Positions 8,473 to 17,083 of a stretch of 64,000 bases of DNA are shown in pieces; position 1 is the first letter of the stretch; every line of letters starts with the position of its first letter. The stretch covers positions 1 through 64,000 of the forward strand of contig DASTHI010000021.1 of the NCBI GenBank assembly GCA_035718275.1, in the 5' to 3' direction. Source of the DNA: Pseudolabrys sp035718275. GTDB taxonomy: Bacteria > Pseudomonadota > Alphaproteobacteria > Rhizobiales > Xanthobacteraceae. Position numbers and translations under genes: made by a program. Under the pieces are notes generated by a model, which was given only the letters and a program-made list of their open reading frames with translations, searched no databases and was not told where the DNA came from.

Positions 8473-9552
8473 ATGAAGGACGCCGTATGCATCGAAGCCG
8501 ATCGACTGAGCGCGTTGGTCGCACGGCTTTTCGTCGCCGCCGGAATTCCGGAAGGCGCGGCGAAAACCGTTGCGGAAGGTTTGGTGGATGCCGATCTTGA
8601 AGGCCAGTTTTCCCATGGAGTGATGTTGGTCGAGATGTACATCGACCGGATTCGGAACGGCTCCGTCTCGGCGAGAGAAGCGGGCGAGATTGTCTCCGAC
8701 AAGGGAGCTACTGTCGTTCTCGATGCACGTAATGCGCTGGGTCATCTGACCGGCGACCAAGCTATCAGGATCGCGATCGAGCGCGCCCAACGCTTTGGGC
8801 TCGGTCTGGTTGCCGTGCGACACGGCTTTCATTTCGGTACGGCACGCCGGTTTGCATTGCACGCAGCTGGGGCAGAATGCATCGGAATCGTGATGTGCAA
8901 TACGCGTCCGCTGATGCCCGCTCCGGGCGGCGCTGAGCGGGCTGTAGGAAACAATCCGATCGCAATTGCCGTGCCATCCGACGGCGCCGTGCCCATCGTG
9001 CTCGACATGGCGACCAGTGAAGCGGCCATGGGCAAGATTCGTATGGCACAGAAGGCGGGGCAGAAGATTCCCGCGAACTGGGCAGTCAGAAGCGACGGGA
9101 GCACAACGATCGAACCAGGCGAAGCGATCGCCGGCATGCTGCTTCCGGTCGGCGGCCCGAAGGGCTTCGGGCTGGCATTTCTCATTGACCTGTTATGCGG
9201 AATCCTCTCCGGCGGCGCGATCGGCAGCGCCGTTCAGCCGCTGTATGGTGATGCTGCCGTTCCGTACGACTGTTCGCACCTTTTCATTGCCATCGATATC
9301 GCGCATTTCGGGGATCCCGCCAAGCTCCGAGCGGCGTCAACGGCTGCAGCCGAACGAATTCGCGCGGGTACGCGCATGCCGGGTGTCGCACGGCTGTTCA
9401 CGCCCGGCGAGCCGGAATGGGCAAGGCGTCGAGAGGCGGGTGGAAAGGTGACACTGCCCCGGGCTGTGGCGGACAGTCTGCTGCGACTTGCGGAGGAATT
9501 GCGCGTGCCGTCCGATGCGCTCGCGCCGGCCGAGAAGTACGAAAGGACCTGA
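8473..9552 (+). CDS. Ldh family NAD(P)-dependent oxidoreductase (malate/L-lactate/ureidoglycolate dehydrogenase type)
   Basis: A 359-residue member of the Ldh_2 family, which reduces 2-oxo acids or oxidises 2-hydroxy acids, for example malate, sulfolactate, ureidoglycolate or 2,3-diketogulonate. Family hallmarks are the SHGVMLVEMYIDRIRNG segment, the HFGTARRFALHAA motif with a catalytic-type His, and PKGFGLAFLIDLLCG. Its fold is distinct from classical lactate dehydrogenases. It starts just after the GntR gene and is followed within 3 nt by a RidA-family gene, so it is the first enzyme of a tightly packed operon. Substrate unresolved. Confidence 0.87.
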   Translation: MKDAVCIEADRLSALVARLFVAAGIPEGAAKTVAEGLVDADLEGQFSHGVMLVEMYIDRIRNGSVSAREAGEIVSDKGATVVLDARNALGHLTGDQAIRIAIERAQRFGLGLVAVRHGFHFGTARRFALHAAGAECIGIVMCNTRPLMPAPGGAERAVGNNPIAIAVPSDGAVPIVLDMATSEAAMGKIRMAQKAGQKIPANWAVRSDGSTTIEPGEAIAGMLLPVGGPKGFGLAFLIDLLCGILSGGAIGSAVQPLYGDAAVPYDCSHLFIAIDIAHFGDPAKLRAASTAAAERIRAGTRMPGVARLFTPGEPEWARRREAGGKVTLPRAVADSLLRLAEELRVPSDALAPAEKYERT

Positions 9553-9555
9553 AGG

Positions 9556-9957
9556 ATGCCCAAACGTGAAGTGAAGACAGATCGAATCCGGACTCCGAGC
9601 GGCGTATTCTCGCAGGCCACGGTCATCGAAGCGCAAGGAAAGCTCGTTTTCATTTCCGGGATGACGGCCCGCAGACCGGATGGGACCATCGCGGGCATCG
9701 GAGACATCACAGCGCAGACAAGGCAGGTCTGTGAAAACATAAAGTCCGCCGTGGAAGCAGCAGGAGGCACGCTCGACGACATCTGCCGGGTCGATGTCTA
9801 TGTGCGGAACATGGAACATTTCAAAGAGATCCACGCCGTGCGTCAGGAATATTTCAAGCCCCCTCTTCCAGCCTCGACTATGGTGGAAATTTCCAAGATG
9901 ACCTCTCCCGACTATCTCATCGAGATCAGTGCGATTGCCGTGGTCCCCGCGAATTAA
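9556..9957 (+). CDS. RidA (YjgF/YER057c/UK114) family protein lacking the catalytic arginine
   Basis: A 133-residue single-domain RidA-fold protein. RidA uses an arginine (Arg105 in Salmonella, in a PAR[ST] motif) to hydrolyse enamine/imine intermediates; catabolic relatives include 2-aminomuconate deaminase. Here the motif reads LPASTMVEI, so serine replaces arginine, which argues against simple enamine deamination. The body otherwise fits the family (VFISGMTARR, GDITAQTRQVCENIKSAVEAAGG, DVYVRNMEHF). It lies in an operon between the Ldh dehydrogenase and a cupin gene. Confidence 0.88.
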   Translation: MPKREVKTDRIRTPSGVFSQATVIEAQGKLVFISGMTARRPDGTIAGIGDITAQTRQVCENIKSAVEAAGGTLDDICRVDVYVRNMEHFKEIHAVRQEYFKPPLPASTMVEISKMTSPDYLIEISAIAVVPAN

Positions 9958-9969
9958 TCGAAGGCTTCA

Positions 9970-10326
9970 ATGATGACCGACAAGTCGGGACTGAAGGCGG
10001 CCCAGGAGCGGGGCATCAAGCTTGGTGAGATCGGACAACGCATCGTTTTCGAAAATGATCATGTGCGGATCTGGGAGGTCAATCTCGACCCGGGCGAAAC
10101 CATAGATTTCCATCTGCACTATCACCCTTATGTCGTCATCTCGCTGGGCGGCGGCAAGAACGAGATCGAGACGATTTTCGGCGACAGACGTCTGACAGAC
10201 GAGCCCCTCGGCTCGACAGTCTTCATCAACGAGATGCGCCCGGTGCACAAACTCACAAACCGCGATAGCGTGCGCTACCTCTCGCGACTGATTGAGCTCA
10301 AGAATATTCGCTGGACGGCGGAGTAG
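9970..10326 (+). CDS. Small cupin-fold protein
   Basis: A 118-residue single-domain protein with the cupin pattern GETIDFHLHYHPYVVISLGGG (histidines as likely metal ligands) and a second strand motif GSTVFINEMRPVHKLTN. Such proteins can be dioxygenases, isomerases or sensors. A second cupin gene lies in the same operon at 11320, on the other side of the amidohydrolase. Starts at 9970 or 9973 are both possible. Function not assigned beyond the fold. Confidence 0.75.
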   Translation: MMTDKSGLKAAQERGIKLGEIGQRIVFENDHVRIWEVNLDPGETIDFHLHYHPYVVISLGGGKNEIETIFGDRRLTDEPLGSTVFINEMRPVHKLTNRDSVRYLSRLIELKNIRWTAE

Positions 10327-10333
10327 GCGTTTC

Positions 10334-11323
10334 ATGCCGCAAGTGACCGGTGGCTGGGACGTTCACACGCACATCGTGCCGGCAGGCGTCGTTGCCGCGG
10401 GCGCTCGTGGCGCATTCGGGATGCGGGCGTCTTCCGAAACACTGACGATCTGCGCGCACGGCGTTCCGCTGCATCCACTGACCGATGTGCCCAAGCTTGT
10501 GGACCGCATTGCAACCGACCGACTCGACGGTGCGATCGTCTCGGTTCCGCCGCCCTTGTTCCGTCCGGATTTGAGTTCGGCGGCGCGGCATGACTATGCC
10601 AGGCTGGTGAACGATGGCCTCTACGATGCCTGCCATGAGCATGCTGGCGTGCTGCGGCCACTCGCCTATCTACCGGTCGAGGCGCCCGAGATCGCAGCAG
10701 AGATTGCGGCGGGCCTTGAAGCCGGCTGGGCCGGCGTGGTGATGGGCACCGAGACCAACGATATTTCTTATGCGTCGGAGCGGCTTGAGCCCCTCTGGCG
10801 TATCCTCAGCGAGCGCAAACTTACGCTCTTTATCCATCCCGGCTCGACTCCCGACAAGCGGCTCGATCCCTTCTACCTGACTAACCTGATCGGCAATCCA
10901 GTCGAGACAACGATCGCCGCCTCGCACCTGGTGTTTGCCGGAGTGATGCAACGTCATTCCGGCCTCAACATCATCCTGGCGCACGGCGGAGGATGCGTTG
11001 CCGCGCTGTGCGGCCGCTGGCAGCGCGGCGCCGCGACGAAGCGGCCTGGCATCCCGCAGCTGTTGATCGAACCGCTTGCGGCCGTGCGCAGGTTCTATGT
11101 CGATAGTCTCGTCCACTCTCCCGCGTTTCTTGAAACCGTCATCAGGACAGTCGGCGAGGACAAGATCCTACTCGGAAGCGACTGGCCGTTCCCAATGGGC
11201 GCGCCCAATGCCGAGCACGATCTTGGACATCTGGACGAAAAGGTTCGATTTCGTATTCGAAAGACAAATGCCGAGCAGGCGTTCGGCCGCCGATTGATCA
11301 GAGAACGGCAGGGTGTCTCATGA
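10334..11323 (+). CDS. Amidohydrolase family protein, ACMSD-like
   Basis: A 329-residue metal-dependent TIM-barrel protein of the amidohydrolase_2 family, related to 2-amino-3-carboxymuconate-semialdehyde decarboxylase. Metal ligands appear as His11 and His13 (DVHTHIVP), a barrel histidine in LFIHPGS, another in ILAHGGG, and the catalytic-type Asp in LLGSDWPFPMG. The start at 10334 follows GGAGTAGG. The family does non-oxidative decarboxylation or hydrolysis. In an operon with RidA, cupins and an MBL hydrolase it may act on a ring-cleavage product. The next gene overlaps it by 4 nt. Confidence 0.87.
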   Translation: MPQVTGGWDVHTHIVPAGVVAAGARGAFGMRASSETLTICAHGVPLHPLTDVPKLVDRIATDRLDGAIVSVPPPLFRPDLSSAARHDYARLVNDGLYDACHEHAGVLRPLAYLPVEAPEIAAEIAAGLEAGWAGVVMGTETNDISYASERLEPLWRILSERKLTLFIHPGSTPDKRLDPFYLTNLIGNPVETTIAASHLVFAGVMQRHSGLNIILAHGGGCVAALCGRWQRGAATKRPGIPQLLIEPLAAVRRFYVDSLVHSPAFLETVIRTVGEDKILLGSDWPFPMGAPNAEHDLGHLDEKVRFRIRKTNAEQAFGRRLIRERQGVS

Positions 11324-11721
11324 CCAAGCTTCCGCAAGACATGCCCAAGCTCGACGAAATTCTTATCGCCACCGACAAGGTGCAGTGGCGTGAGAAGTCA
11401 CTGAAAGGCATTCATGAAAAGATGCTTTGGCGAAATGAGGAGACTGGAGCCTCGATTGCCTTAATCAAGTTCGAAAAAGGCGCTGGCATTCCCGAGCCAC
11501 ACTATCATTCCTCGAACCAGTTCATGTTCTGTCTGTCCGGCAAGTACGAGTACGTCTCCACCGGCGTCATCCTGACCGCTGGCTCGTTCTATTGCAATCC
11601 AAAGGGCAATGTGCACGGTCCCGCAATTGCCCGTGAGGAAACGGTGGTGGTTGAGATCTATGACGGCCCACACTATCCGGAAAAGCCCTCATGGTACACG
11701 GATGAACGGGACGCGCGCTGA
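11320..11721 (+). CDS. Cupin domain-containing protein
   Basis: A 133-residue protein whose central cupin shows GAGIPEPHYHSSNQFMFCLSG (metal-ligand pattern H-x-H with a downstream acidic or polar ligand) and a second motif GSFYCNPKGNVHGPAI with another His. It overlaps the upstream amidohydrolase by ATGA. ChrR-like anti-sigma cupins and small dioxygenases share this shape, but the operon setting favours a catabolic role. Exact function unknown. Confidence 0.78.
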   Translation: MTKLPQDMPKLDEILIATDKVQWREKSLKGIHEKMLWRNEETGASIALIKFEKGAGIPEPHYHSSNQFMFCLSGKYEYVSTGVILTAGSFYCNPKGNVHGPAIAREETVVVEIYDGPHYPEKPSWYTDERDAR

Positions 11722-11729
11722 AAAGAAAG

Positions 11730-12638
11730 ATGAGCGATCCGCAGCTCAAACACATCGGAAAAGGCGTGCATGCATGGATCGGCGCTGGAGGCGATTCCAA
11801 TGCAGGCGCGATCGAAACGCCGCTCGGCCTGATCGTTATTGATGCACAGCAGAATCGCGCGCTCGGCGAGAAATTCCGCAACGCTCTGACGAAGACATTC
11901 GCGCTGCCAGTGCGCGCGGTCATCAACACGCATTTCCATCTTGATCACGTCGCCGGCAACATCGCATTCGCCGACGTGCCCATCGTTGCGCATCAGAAGA
12001 CGCTGCAGGCGCTCGAGCGCGAGCTCGGGCCGCTGAGCCCGGCAGGCGCGAGCGTTACCGACACCCTGACCAAGATCCGCATGTTCTTCGGGAGCAATTT
12101 TGAGGAGCTGGTGCCGAAAGGCGAACGCGGGTGGTTCACGGAGCGCGTTGGGGGCTCTGCCCCGCTGATGATCCTGCCGCCGACCGAAGCTTTCGCAGAC
12201 CAGCTCGAGTTCAGGCTGCCGGAGGATAGCGTACATGTCGACTATTGGGGCCCGGCGCATTGCGACGGGGACGTCGTCATTCATCTGAAAAAGACTGGCG
12301 TTGTATTCATGGGCGATCTTTTCTTCCATGGACGATTCCCCTGGTTCGGCGATTGCGACCTCAGCGGCTGGATCGCGGCGCTCGATCGGGTGCTGAAAAT
12401 AGACGTGGCGACCGTCGTGCCGGGTCATGGCCAGCCGGCCTCGTTGAAGGAGCTGGCCGGCTTCCAAATGCTGCTTTCAGCCGTGCGCGAAGAGGTGGAC
12501 AAGGCCGTCAAGGCAGGCTGGTCGGAGGATGCCGCAGCGCGCGACATCACGCTCGCCGACTACGCGGCAATGCAGCGCTACAGGGAGTGGATGCCGTACA
12601 ATATTCGCGCGGTTTATCGCTACCTGCGCGGCGGTTAG
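11730..12638 (+). CDS. Metallo-beta-lactamase fold hydrolase
   Basis: A 302-residue MBL-fold protein. The HxHxDH motif is intact (NTHFHLDHVAGN), with further ligands in WGPAHCDGDVVIH, the metal-bridging Asp in VVFMGDLFFHG, and His in VVPGHGQPASL. There is no signal peptide, so a cytosolic hydrolase (thioesterase, lactonase or cyclic amide hydrolase) is more likely than a beta-lactamase. It is the last gene of the 8.5-12.6 kb operon and is tail to tail with the amidase gene on the other strand. Confidence 0.87.
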   Translation: MSDPQLKHIGKGVHAWIGAGGDSNAGAIETPLGLIVIDAQQNRALGEKFRNALTKTFALPVRAVINTHFHLDHVAGNIAFADVPIVAHQKTLQALERELGPLSPAGASVTDTLTKIRMFFGSNFEELVPKGERGWFTERVGGSAPLMILPPTEAFADQLEFRLPEDSVHVDYWGPAHCDGDVVIHLKKTGVVFMGDLFFHGRFPWFGDCDLSGWIAALDRVLKIDVATVVPGHGQPASLKELAGFQMLLSAVREEVDKAVKAGWSEDAAARDITLADYAAMQRYREWMPYNIRAVYRYLRGG

Positions 12639-12657
12639 CGAACGGGGACCCAAAGCA

Positions 12658-12674
12658 GCGACCTCAGGGGTCGC
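12658..12674. terminator. Short hairpin between convergent genes
   Basis: GCGACC (12658-12663) and GGTCGC (12669-12674) form a 6-bp stem with a 5-nt loop between the convergent MBL and amidase genes. There is no clear T-tract on either side, so it is only a weak terminator candidate. Confidence 0.3.
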
Positions 12675-12724
12675 AGTTCTGGATTGCCGCTTTCGCAGAA
12701 GCAACGGGCAGTGCAGTCTGCACC

Positions 12725-14134
12725 CTAACCCACGACTGGCGGCCAGCCGATGGGATTCGCCTGCTGAACCAATTTCGCAAGACCGAGGATCTTCGGCTCC
12801 TCGAATCGCGCAGCCACAATCTGCAGGCCGATCGGCAGGCCGTCTGCCGTAAGGCCGGCGGGAACGCTCGCCGCGGGAAGGCTGAGCAGGGTGATCAAAA
12901 AGCCCGGCGCGATCCAGTCGATATAGTCATCGAAAGTCTTGCCGTTGATCTCTTTCGGAAAATTCCATTCGACCGGAAACGGCTTTACCGGTGCGGCCGG
13001 GCAGAGCAGGGCATCGTAGCGCTCGAACAGCGCGCGCACCTTCTGGAACAGCTGGAAGCGGGTCTTTTCTGCGGATGCGATGTCCCTTGTGGTAATGGTA
13101 AGACCAGATTGCACGTTGCCGCGCAGGTTTTCGCCGAAGGCATCGAGCCGATCGAGATTTGCAAGCTGCTGGCCGACCATCCACACGCCGCGCCAAGTCT
13201 TGTAGGGCCGGCGGCCCTCCGACAGATCGAAGTCGACCTCGTCGACGCTTGCGCCCTGGTCGCGCAAAGCCGTTGCCGTCTTCCGGCAGATCGCCTCGAC
13301 CTCGGAATCAACGCCGATACCGGCGATGTCGCGCGTAAAGGCGATGCGCAGGCCTTTGCCATCTCGTACCCTTCCGACAATCTCGGCGGCACTCGTCCAG
13401 GGCGGCGCGACCGAAATCGGCGAAACGCAACTGAACCCGACGATAGCGTCAAGCATCATCGCCGCATCTTCGGCAGTGCGGGCCAGCGGTCCGTGCACCT
13501 GTCCGGGGTCCCAAGCGAGTGGCATCGGAAAATTCGGTGTGAGGCCAGGCGTCGGGCGGATGCCGACGATGCCGCAGAACGCGGCGGGAATGCGCACCGA
13601 GCAGCCGAAATCCGTGCCTTGCGCGATCGGCAACATCCCGCTTGCAACCGCCGCGGCCGAGCCGCCGGAGGACCCCGCCGGGCTCAAAGCTGTATTCCAC
13701 GGGTTGCGCGTCGCTCCGAACAGCGCATTGACCGTATTGGCGCCCGCCGCGAATTCCGGCGTGTTAGTCTTGGCGAGAATGATCGCGCCGGCTGCCTTCA
13801 AACGCCGGACCACTTCGGCGTCTTCGGTTGGTACGTTGTTGGCATAAAGCGGGCTTCCATAGGTCGTGCGGATATTTGCGGTGGCGACGATGTCCTTGAT
13901 CCCGATCGGCAGCCCATGAATTGGCCCCAGTTTGTCCCCGCGCATGACCGCCATCTCGGCTTCGCGTGCAGCCTCGCGCGCGCTGTCAGCGACCAACGTC
14001 ACGATGGCGTTCAGCGTCGGATTGAGCCGATCGATGACGGCCAGGTAAGCGTCCAGAATCTCGACCGGGCTGAGCTTGCGCCTCCGCACGAGATCCGCGA
14101 GCTCATGGGAGGATTTGCGCCAAAGATCATTCAT
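12725..14134 (-). CDS. Amidase signature family protein
   Basis: A 469-residue amidase of the Ser-cisSer-Lys class. Lys80 (GLPIGIKDIV), the SSGG serines at 155-156 (SPAGSSGGSA) and the nucleophile Ser179 (GTDFGCSVRIPA) are present; the usual glycine before the nucleophile is Cys. Within three clustered hydrolase genes it follows a cyanuric-acid-amidohydrolase/barbiturase homologue by 8 nt. Known partners of that enzyme family include amidase-signature enzymes: AtzE (1-carboxybiuret hydrolase), AtzF (allophanate hydrolase) and ureidomalonase. The length fits AtzE or ureidomalonase; no small AtzG-like gene is visible. Its role in that sequence is inference. Confidence 0.88.
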   Translation of the reverse strand: MNDLWRKSSHELADLVRRRKLSPVEILDAYLAVIDRLNPTLNAIVTLVADSAREAAREAEMAVMRGDKLGPIHGLPIGIKDIVATANIRTTYGSPLYANNVPTEDAEVVRRLKAAGAIILAKTNTPEFAAGANTVNALFGATRNPWNTALSPAGSSGGSAAAVASGMLPIAQGTDFGCSVRIPAAFCGIVGIRPTPGLTPNFPMPLAWDPGQVHGPLARTAEDAAMMLDAIVGFSCVSPISVAPPWTSAAEIVGRVRDGKGLRIAFTRDIAGIGVDSEVEAICRKTATALRDQGASVDEVDFDLSEGRRPYKTWRGVWMVGQQLANLDRLDAFGENLRGNVQSGLTITTRDIASAEKTRFQLFQKVRALFERYDALLCPAAPVKPFPVEWNFPKEINGKTFDDYIDWIAPGFLITLLSLPAASVPAGLTADGLPIGLQIVAARFEEPKILGLAKLVQQANPIGWPPVVG

Positions 14135-14142
14135 GAGGGACG

Positions 14143-15237
14143 CTATTCGCCGACGTCGACAATGGCGATGACCGGACCGCCCCCTTGCGGCCCCTGATGC
14201 ATCGCATCAACGGAGACGAAGACGGCTGGATCGCCGATAGCGGCGGCGGCGACGCCGCCGACTGCAGCCTTGGAATGCCGATGATGGTGGACGTCGGAGT
14301 CATCCAGCATGATCTGCCTACGTCCGCGCAGGCTACCTCGGCGGTCCGCCTCGCATTTCATGAAGCAGTTGACGAGCTTGCCGTTTAGGTCGCTGGCGCG
14401 AGCACGCGCCGGCAGCGGCAGGCCGGCATTACGGATAGCATCATAAATACCGTCCATATCGAGCGCGTCTTTCATCACCGAATGTCCGATTCGGTAGCGG
14501 CCACCTGCTCCGGCCTTGTTTCCGAGCAGCACGATTTGCGCCTGCGTCAGCTCGACGCCCGACGAACATGAGGCGACCGACGAGTAAAGATCGAGGTTGC
14601 GGCAAATCTCTTCCGCCTTCGGCATTTTGATTTCGCCGAGCGCGACCGCGATCCCGAGCGCTGTCGTACCATTGGATACGCCCATGGAGTCGTGCACTTC
14701 GCAGGCGACGTGTTTACCGCGCGATTCGGCTTCGCGCACGGATTCGATCGTGAGCAGCGGCGTCTTGGTCTGCACGTAGTGCACGTCCTTGGGGTCGCTG
14801 ATTCCCGCATCGCGCATGGCATCGTTCACGGCGGCGGCGACCTTCTCGACCATCGCCGGGCGGCCGATATCCTCCGGCAGCAATACCGCGCTCATCGCCG
14901 TGCCCATCACCAGCCGTGAATTCGAAACGGGGCCGGTCCTGTTGTTGCGCGCGAAGATCGTGGCATGGGGCGTTATTACGCCATCGCAGCCGCCCGACCA
15001 CACCATGGGGATCTGGTTGACCGCTTTTTCGTCGCGCGTGCCGTGCTTGAGCAGCACGCGGCGGAAGGCCTGGTCCGCGAGGATGCGGGTGAAATCATTG
15101 ACGCCGCCATTGCCCTCGGTTTTGCCGACTACGCCGATCACTTCGTCTGCGCTGAAAGTGCCGGCCGCAATGGCCTTTTTAAGCCCCGAAGCGTCGGAAA
15201 CGGACTTCAATTCAACTTTAAGAACTTCGATCGCCAT
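14143..15237 (-). CDS. Ring-opening amidohydrolase, cyanuric acid amidohydrolase / barbiturase (AtzD) family
   Basis: A 364-residue member of the rare AtzD/TrzD/barbiturase fold, which hydrolyses cyclic imide or ureide rings (cyanuric acid to carboxybiuret, or barbiturate to ureidomalonate). The family's three internal repeats with Ser-Lys pairs can be traced: Lys39 (VGKTEGNGG) with Ser81 (VWSGGCDGV), Lys158 (VQTKTP) with Ser226 (SCSSGVEL), and a third repeat containing LDDSDVHHHRHSKAAVGG and a C-terminal HQGPQGGGPV loop. The AtzD family is small and distinctive, so assignment to it is firm; cyanurate versus barbiturate versus another ring is not decidable by eye. It lies between an amidase and an isochorismatase-type hydrolase. 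Confidence 0.9.
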   Translation of the reverse strand: MAIEVLKVELKSVSDASGLKKAIAAGTFSADEVIGVVGKTEGNGGVNDFTRILADQAFRRVLLKHGTRDEKAVNQIPMVWSGGCDGVITPHATIFARNNRTGPVSNSRLVMGTAMSAVLLPEDIGRPAMVEKVAAAVNDAMRDAGISDPKDVHYVQTKTPLLTIESVREAESRGKHVACEVHDSMGVSNGTTALGIAVALGEIKMPKAEEICRNLDLYSSVASCSSGVELTQAQIVLLGNKAGAGGRYRIGHSVMKDALDMDGIYDAIRNAGLPLPARARASDLNGKLVNCFMKCEADRRGSLRGRRQIMLDDSDVHHHRHSKAAVGGVAAAAIGDPAVFVSVDAMHQGPQGGGPVIAIVDVGE

Positions 15238-15272
15238 TGTCTTTTCAGCCCTTGTTTGTCACGCCGCGCATC

Positions 15273-15992
15273 TCAATCGTTCCGGCCGGACCAGATTTCG
15301 CGCAATTCCTCGATCGTGGACACTTCACCGAAGAAGCGGTCGATATTTCTCACCGTCATTTCGTGCTCTTCGTGCGAATAGGCGGCGGTGCCGTCGCGCA
15401 CAAGCACGACGTAATAGTCGTTCATGAAACCTTCGCGTGCAGTCGATTCGACGCAGACATTTGTCGACACGCCTGTGACCACGACCGTGCGCACGCCCTT
15501 GGCGCGCAGCACCGTATCCAGGTCGGTCTTATGGAATGCGTTGTAGCGATGCTTGGTTATGACCACGTCGCCCGGCCGCGGCCGGACATCGCCATAATAG
15601 TCCCCCTCCCATGAGCCGTCGCGGCAAACCGGAATTTGCGTATATCCGCCGCCCTGTCTGCGCGCAGCCTGCTCGAGCCAGACGTCCGAAAGATAGCGGT
15701 TGTCGTCGGTCGTATAGACGCTGCGTACAAATATGACGAGCACCCCGGCCGCCCGGGCGCTTTCGATCAGAACCGGCAATCGGCGTGCCATGTCCTGAAC
15801 CGCCGAGACGTCGCGACCGCCTCTGTCGACAAGGCCGCCCCGCGCACAGAAGTCATTTTGCATGTCGATCACGATCAGCGCGACGTGGCGCGGATCGACT
15901 TTGTCCCGCAGCGACGCGAGCGGCACGACGTGGCACAGCTTCGTCGCCGCGGCGAGATTGTCCTCATAGGAATTGGACATGGTCTTTCTCAT
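15273..15992 (-). CDS. Isochorismatase-family cysteine hydrolase (biuret hydrolase / ureidoacrylate hydrolase-like)
   Basis: A 239-residue isochorismatase-fold amidohydrolase with its Asp-Lys-Cys triad intact: Asp43 (VIDMQNDF), Lys147 (VITKHRYNAF) and Cys180 (VSTNVCVES). The Lys-Cys spacing of 33 matches RutB and biuret hydrolase as I recall them. Characterised relatives cleave ureides or amides such as biuret, ureidoacrylate, N-carbamoylsarcosine and maleamate. As first gene of the operon before the AtzD-family enzyme, biuret-like or ureido-acid hydrolysis is the natural guess. Starts at 15992 or 15980 are both possible. Confidence 0.88.
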   Translation of the reverse strand: MRKTMSNSYEDNLAAATKLCHVVPLASLRDKVDPRHVALIVIDMQNDFCARGGLVDRGGRDVSAVQDMARRLPVLIESARAAGVLVIFVRSVYTTDDNRYLSDVWLEQAARRQGGGYTQIPVCRDGSWEGDYYGDVRPRPGDVVITKHRYNAFHKTDLDTVLRAKGVRTVVVTGVSTNVCVESTAREGFMNDYYVVLVRDGTAAYSHEEHEMTVRNIDRFFGEVSTIEELREIWSGRND

Positions 15993-16075
15993 CCCTGCCT
16001 TGCGAAACTGTATGTGGCCTGTCTTTTAACGGGCCGATATAACGATTCACACAGCGTCACTGAGGAATGTGACTC

Positions 16076-17041
16076 ATGAGCAATCGTTTCGCGCCGTTCG
16101 TTGTGGCCCTCGAGGAGCACTACTGGGATCTCGATCTCGTTGCGCATTTTCCCGGGCGCGAAGGCAAGCGCCTTTCGCAGGTCGAGGAGCGGCTGCAGGA
16201 CATCACAAATCTGCGCCTCAAGGAGATGGACGAGGCCGGCATCGACATGCAGGTGCTTTCGCACGGCGCACCCGGCACGCAGAAGATGCAGGCGGAGCCC
16301 GCGGTGAAGCTGTCGCGCCAAGCCAACGATCGCTTGGCCGAGATCGTGAAAGCCAACCCGAAGCGGTTTGCTGCCTTTGCGATCCTGCCGACGCCCGACC
16401 CACAGGCCGCTGCTGAGGAATTGGAGCGCACGATCAGCAAGCTCGGGTTCAAGGGTGCGATGATCCACGGCCTCACCAATGGACTCTTCATCGATGACAG
16501 GCGGTTCTGGCCGATCTTTGAGCGGGCGGAGTCGCTCGACGTGCCGATTTACTTGCACCCGTCCTTCCCGCACCCCGCCGTCATCGAGGTCTATTACAAG
16601 GACTACCTGTCGAAATTTCCCGAACTGGTCGGTCCCGCGCTCGGATTCACCGTCGAGGCGGCGACACAGGGCGTGCGCATGGTGCTCAGCGGGCTGTTCG
16701 ATGCCTACCCGAAACTCAAAGTAATCCTCGGGCATCTCGGCGAGGGCCTCCCGTTCTTGCTCGGGCGAATCGACGAAACCTTGTCGCGGCCGGGCAATCC
16801 CGGCGGATCTTTCCGGGAAAAATTCTGCAAACACTTCTACCTGACTACCAGCGGCAACTTTTCGACCAACGCGCTCGTCTGCAGCATGATGGAGATGGGC
16901 GTCGATCGTGTGATGTTTTCCGTCGACTGGCCGTTCGCCCCGAACAAGATGGGCACCGACTGGCTCGAAAACACGCCAATCTCGCATGAGGACAAGGCCA
17001 AGATTTTCGGCGGCAATGCGCGGCGCCTGCTGCGGCTCTGA
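16076..17041 (+). CDS. Metal-dependent decarboxylase of the gamma-resorcylate decarboxylase / ACMSD family
   Basis: A 321-residue amidohydrolase_2 protein. It carries the ALEEHYWD N-terminus (Glu13 and His15, equivalent to Glu8/His10 of gamma-resorcylate decarboxylase), His161 in IYLHPSFPHP, His220 in LGHLGEG and catalytic Asp284 in FSVDWPF. All expected metal and catalytic residues are present, so a reversible (hydroxy)aryl or heteroaryl carboxylate decarboxylase is likely. It is divergent from the isochorismatase/AtzD operon and tail to tail with a hydantoinase-like gene. Confidence 0.88.
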   Translation: MSNRFAPFVVALEEHYWDLDLVAHFPGREGKRLSQVEERLQDITNLRLKEMDEAGIDMQVLSHGAPGTQKMQAEPAVKLSRQANDRLAEIVKANPKRFAAFAILPTPDPQAAAEELERTISKLGFKGAMIHGLTNGLFIDDRRFWPIFERAESLDVPIYLHPSFPHPAVIEVYYKDYLSKFPELVGPALGFTVEAATQGVRMVLSGLFDAYPKLKVILGHLGEGLPFLLGRIDETLSRPGNPGGSFREKFCKHFYLTTSGNFSTNALVCSMMEMGVDRVMFSVDWPFAPNKMGTDWLENTPISHEDKAKIFGGNARRLLRL

Positions 17042-17083
17042 CGCAATACCGGTCGAACGAAACCACACTCCGCCAGTCCTCGA

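Noticed and set aside
12245..14197. 650-codon plus-strand ORF over the amidase and MBL genes
   Set aside because: It is antisense or out of frame to two well-conserved enzymes, and its composition (Arg/Ala/Gly-rich) is typical of GC-rich shadow frames.
15989..17068. 359-codon minus-strand ORF over the decarboxylase gene
   Set aside because: Shadow of a gene with all metal ligands intact.
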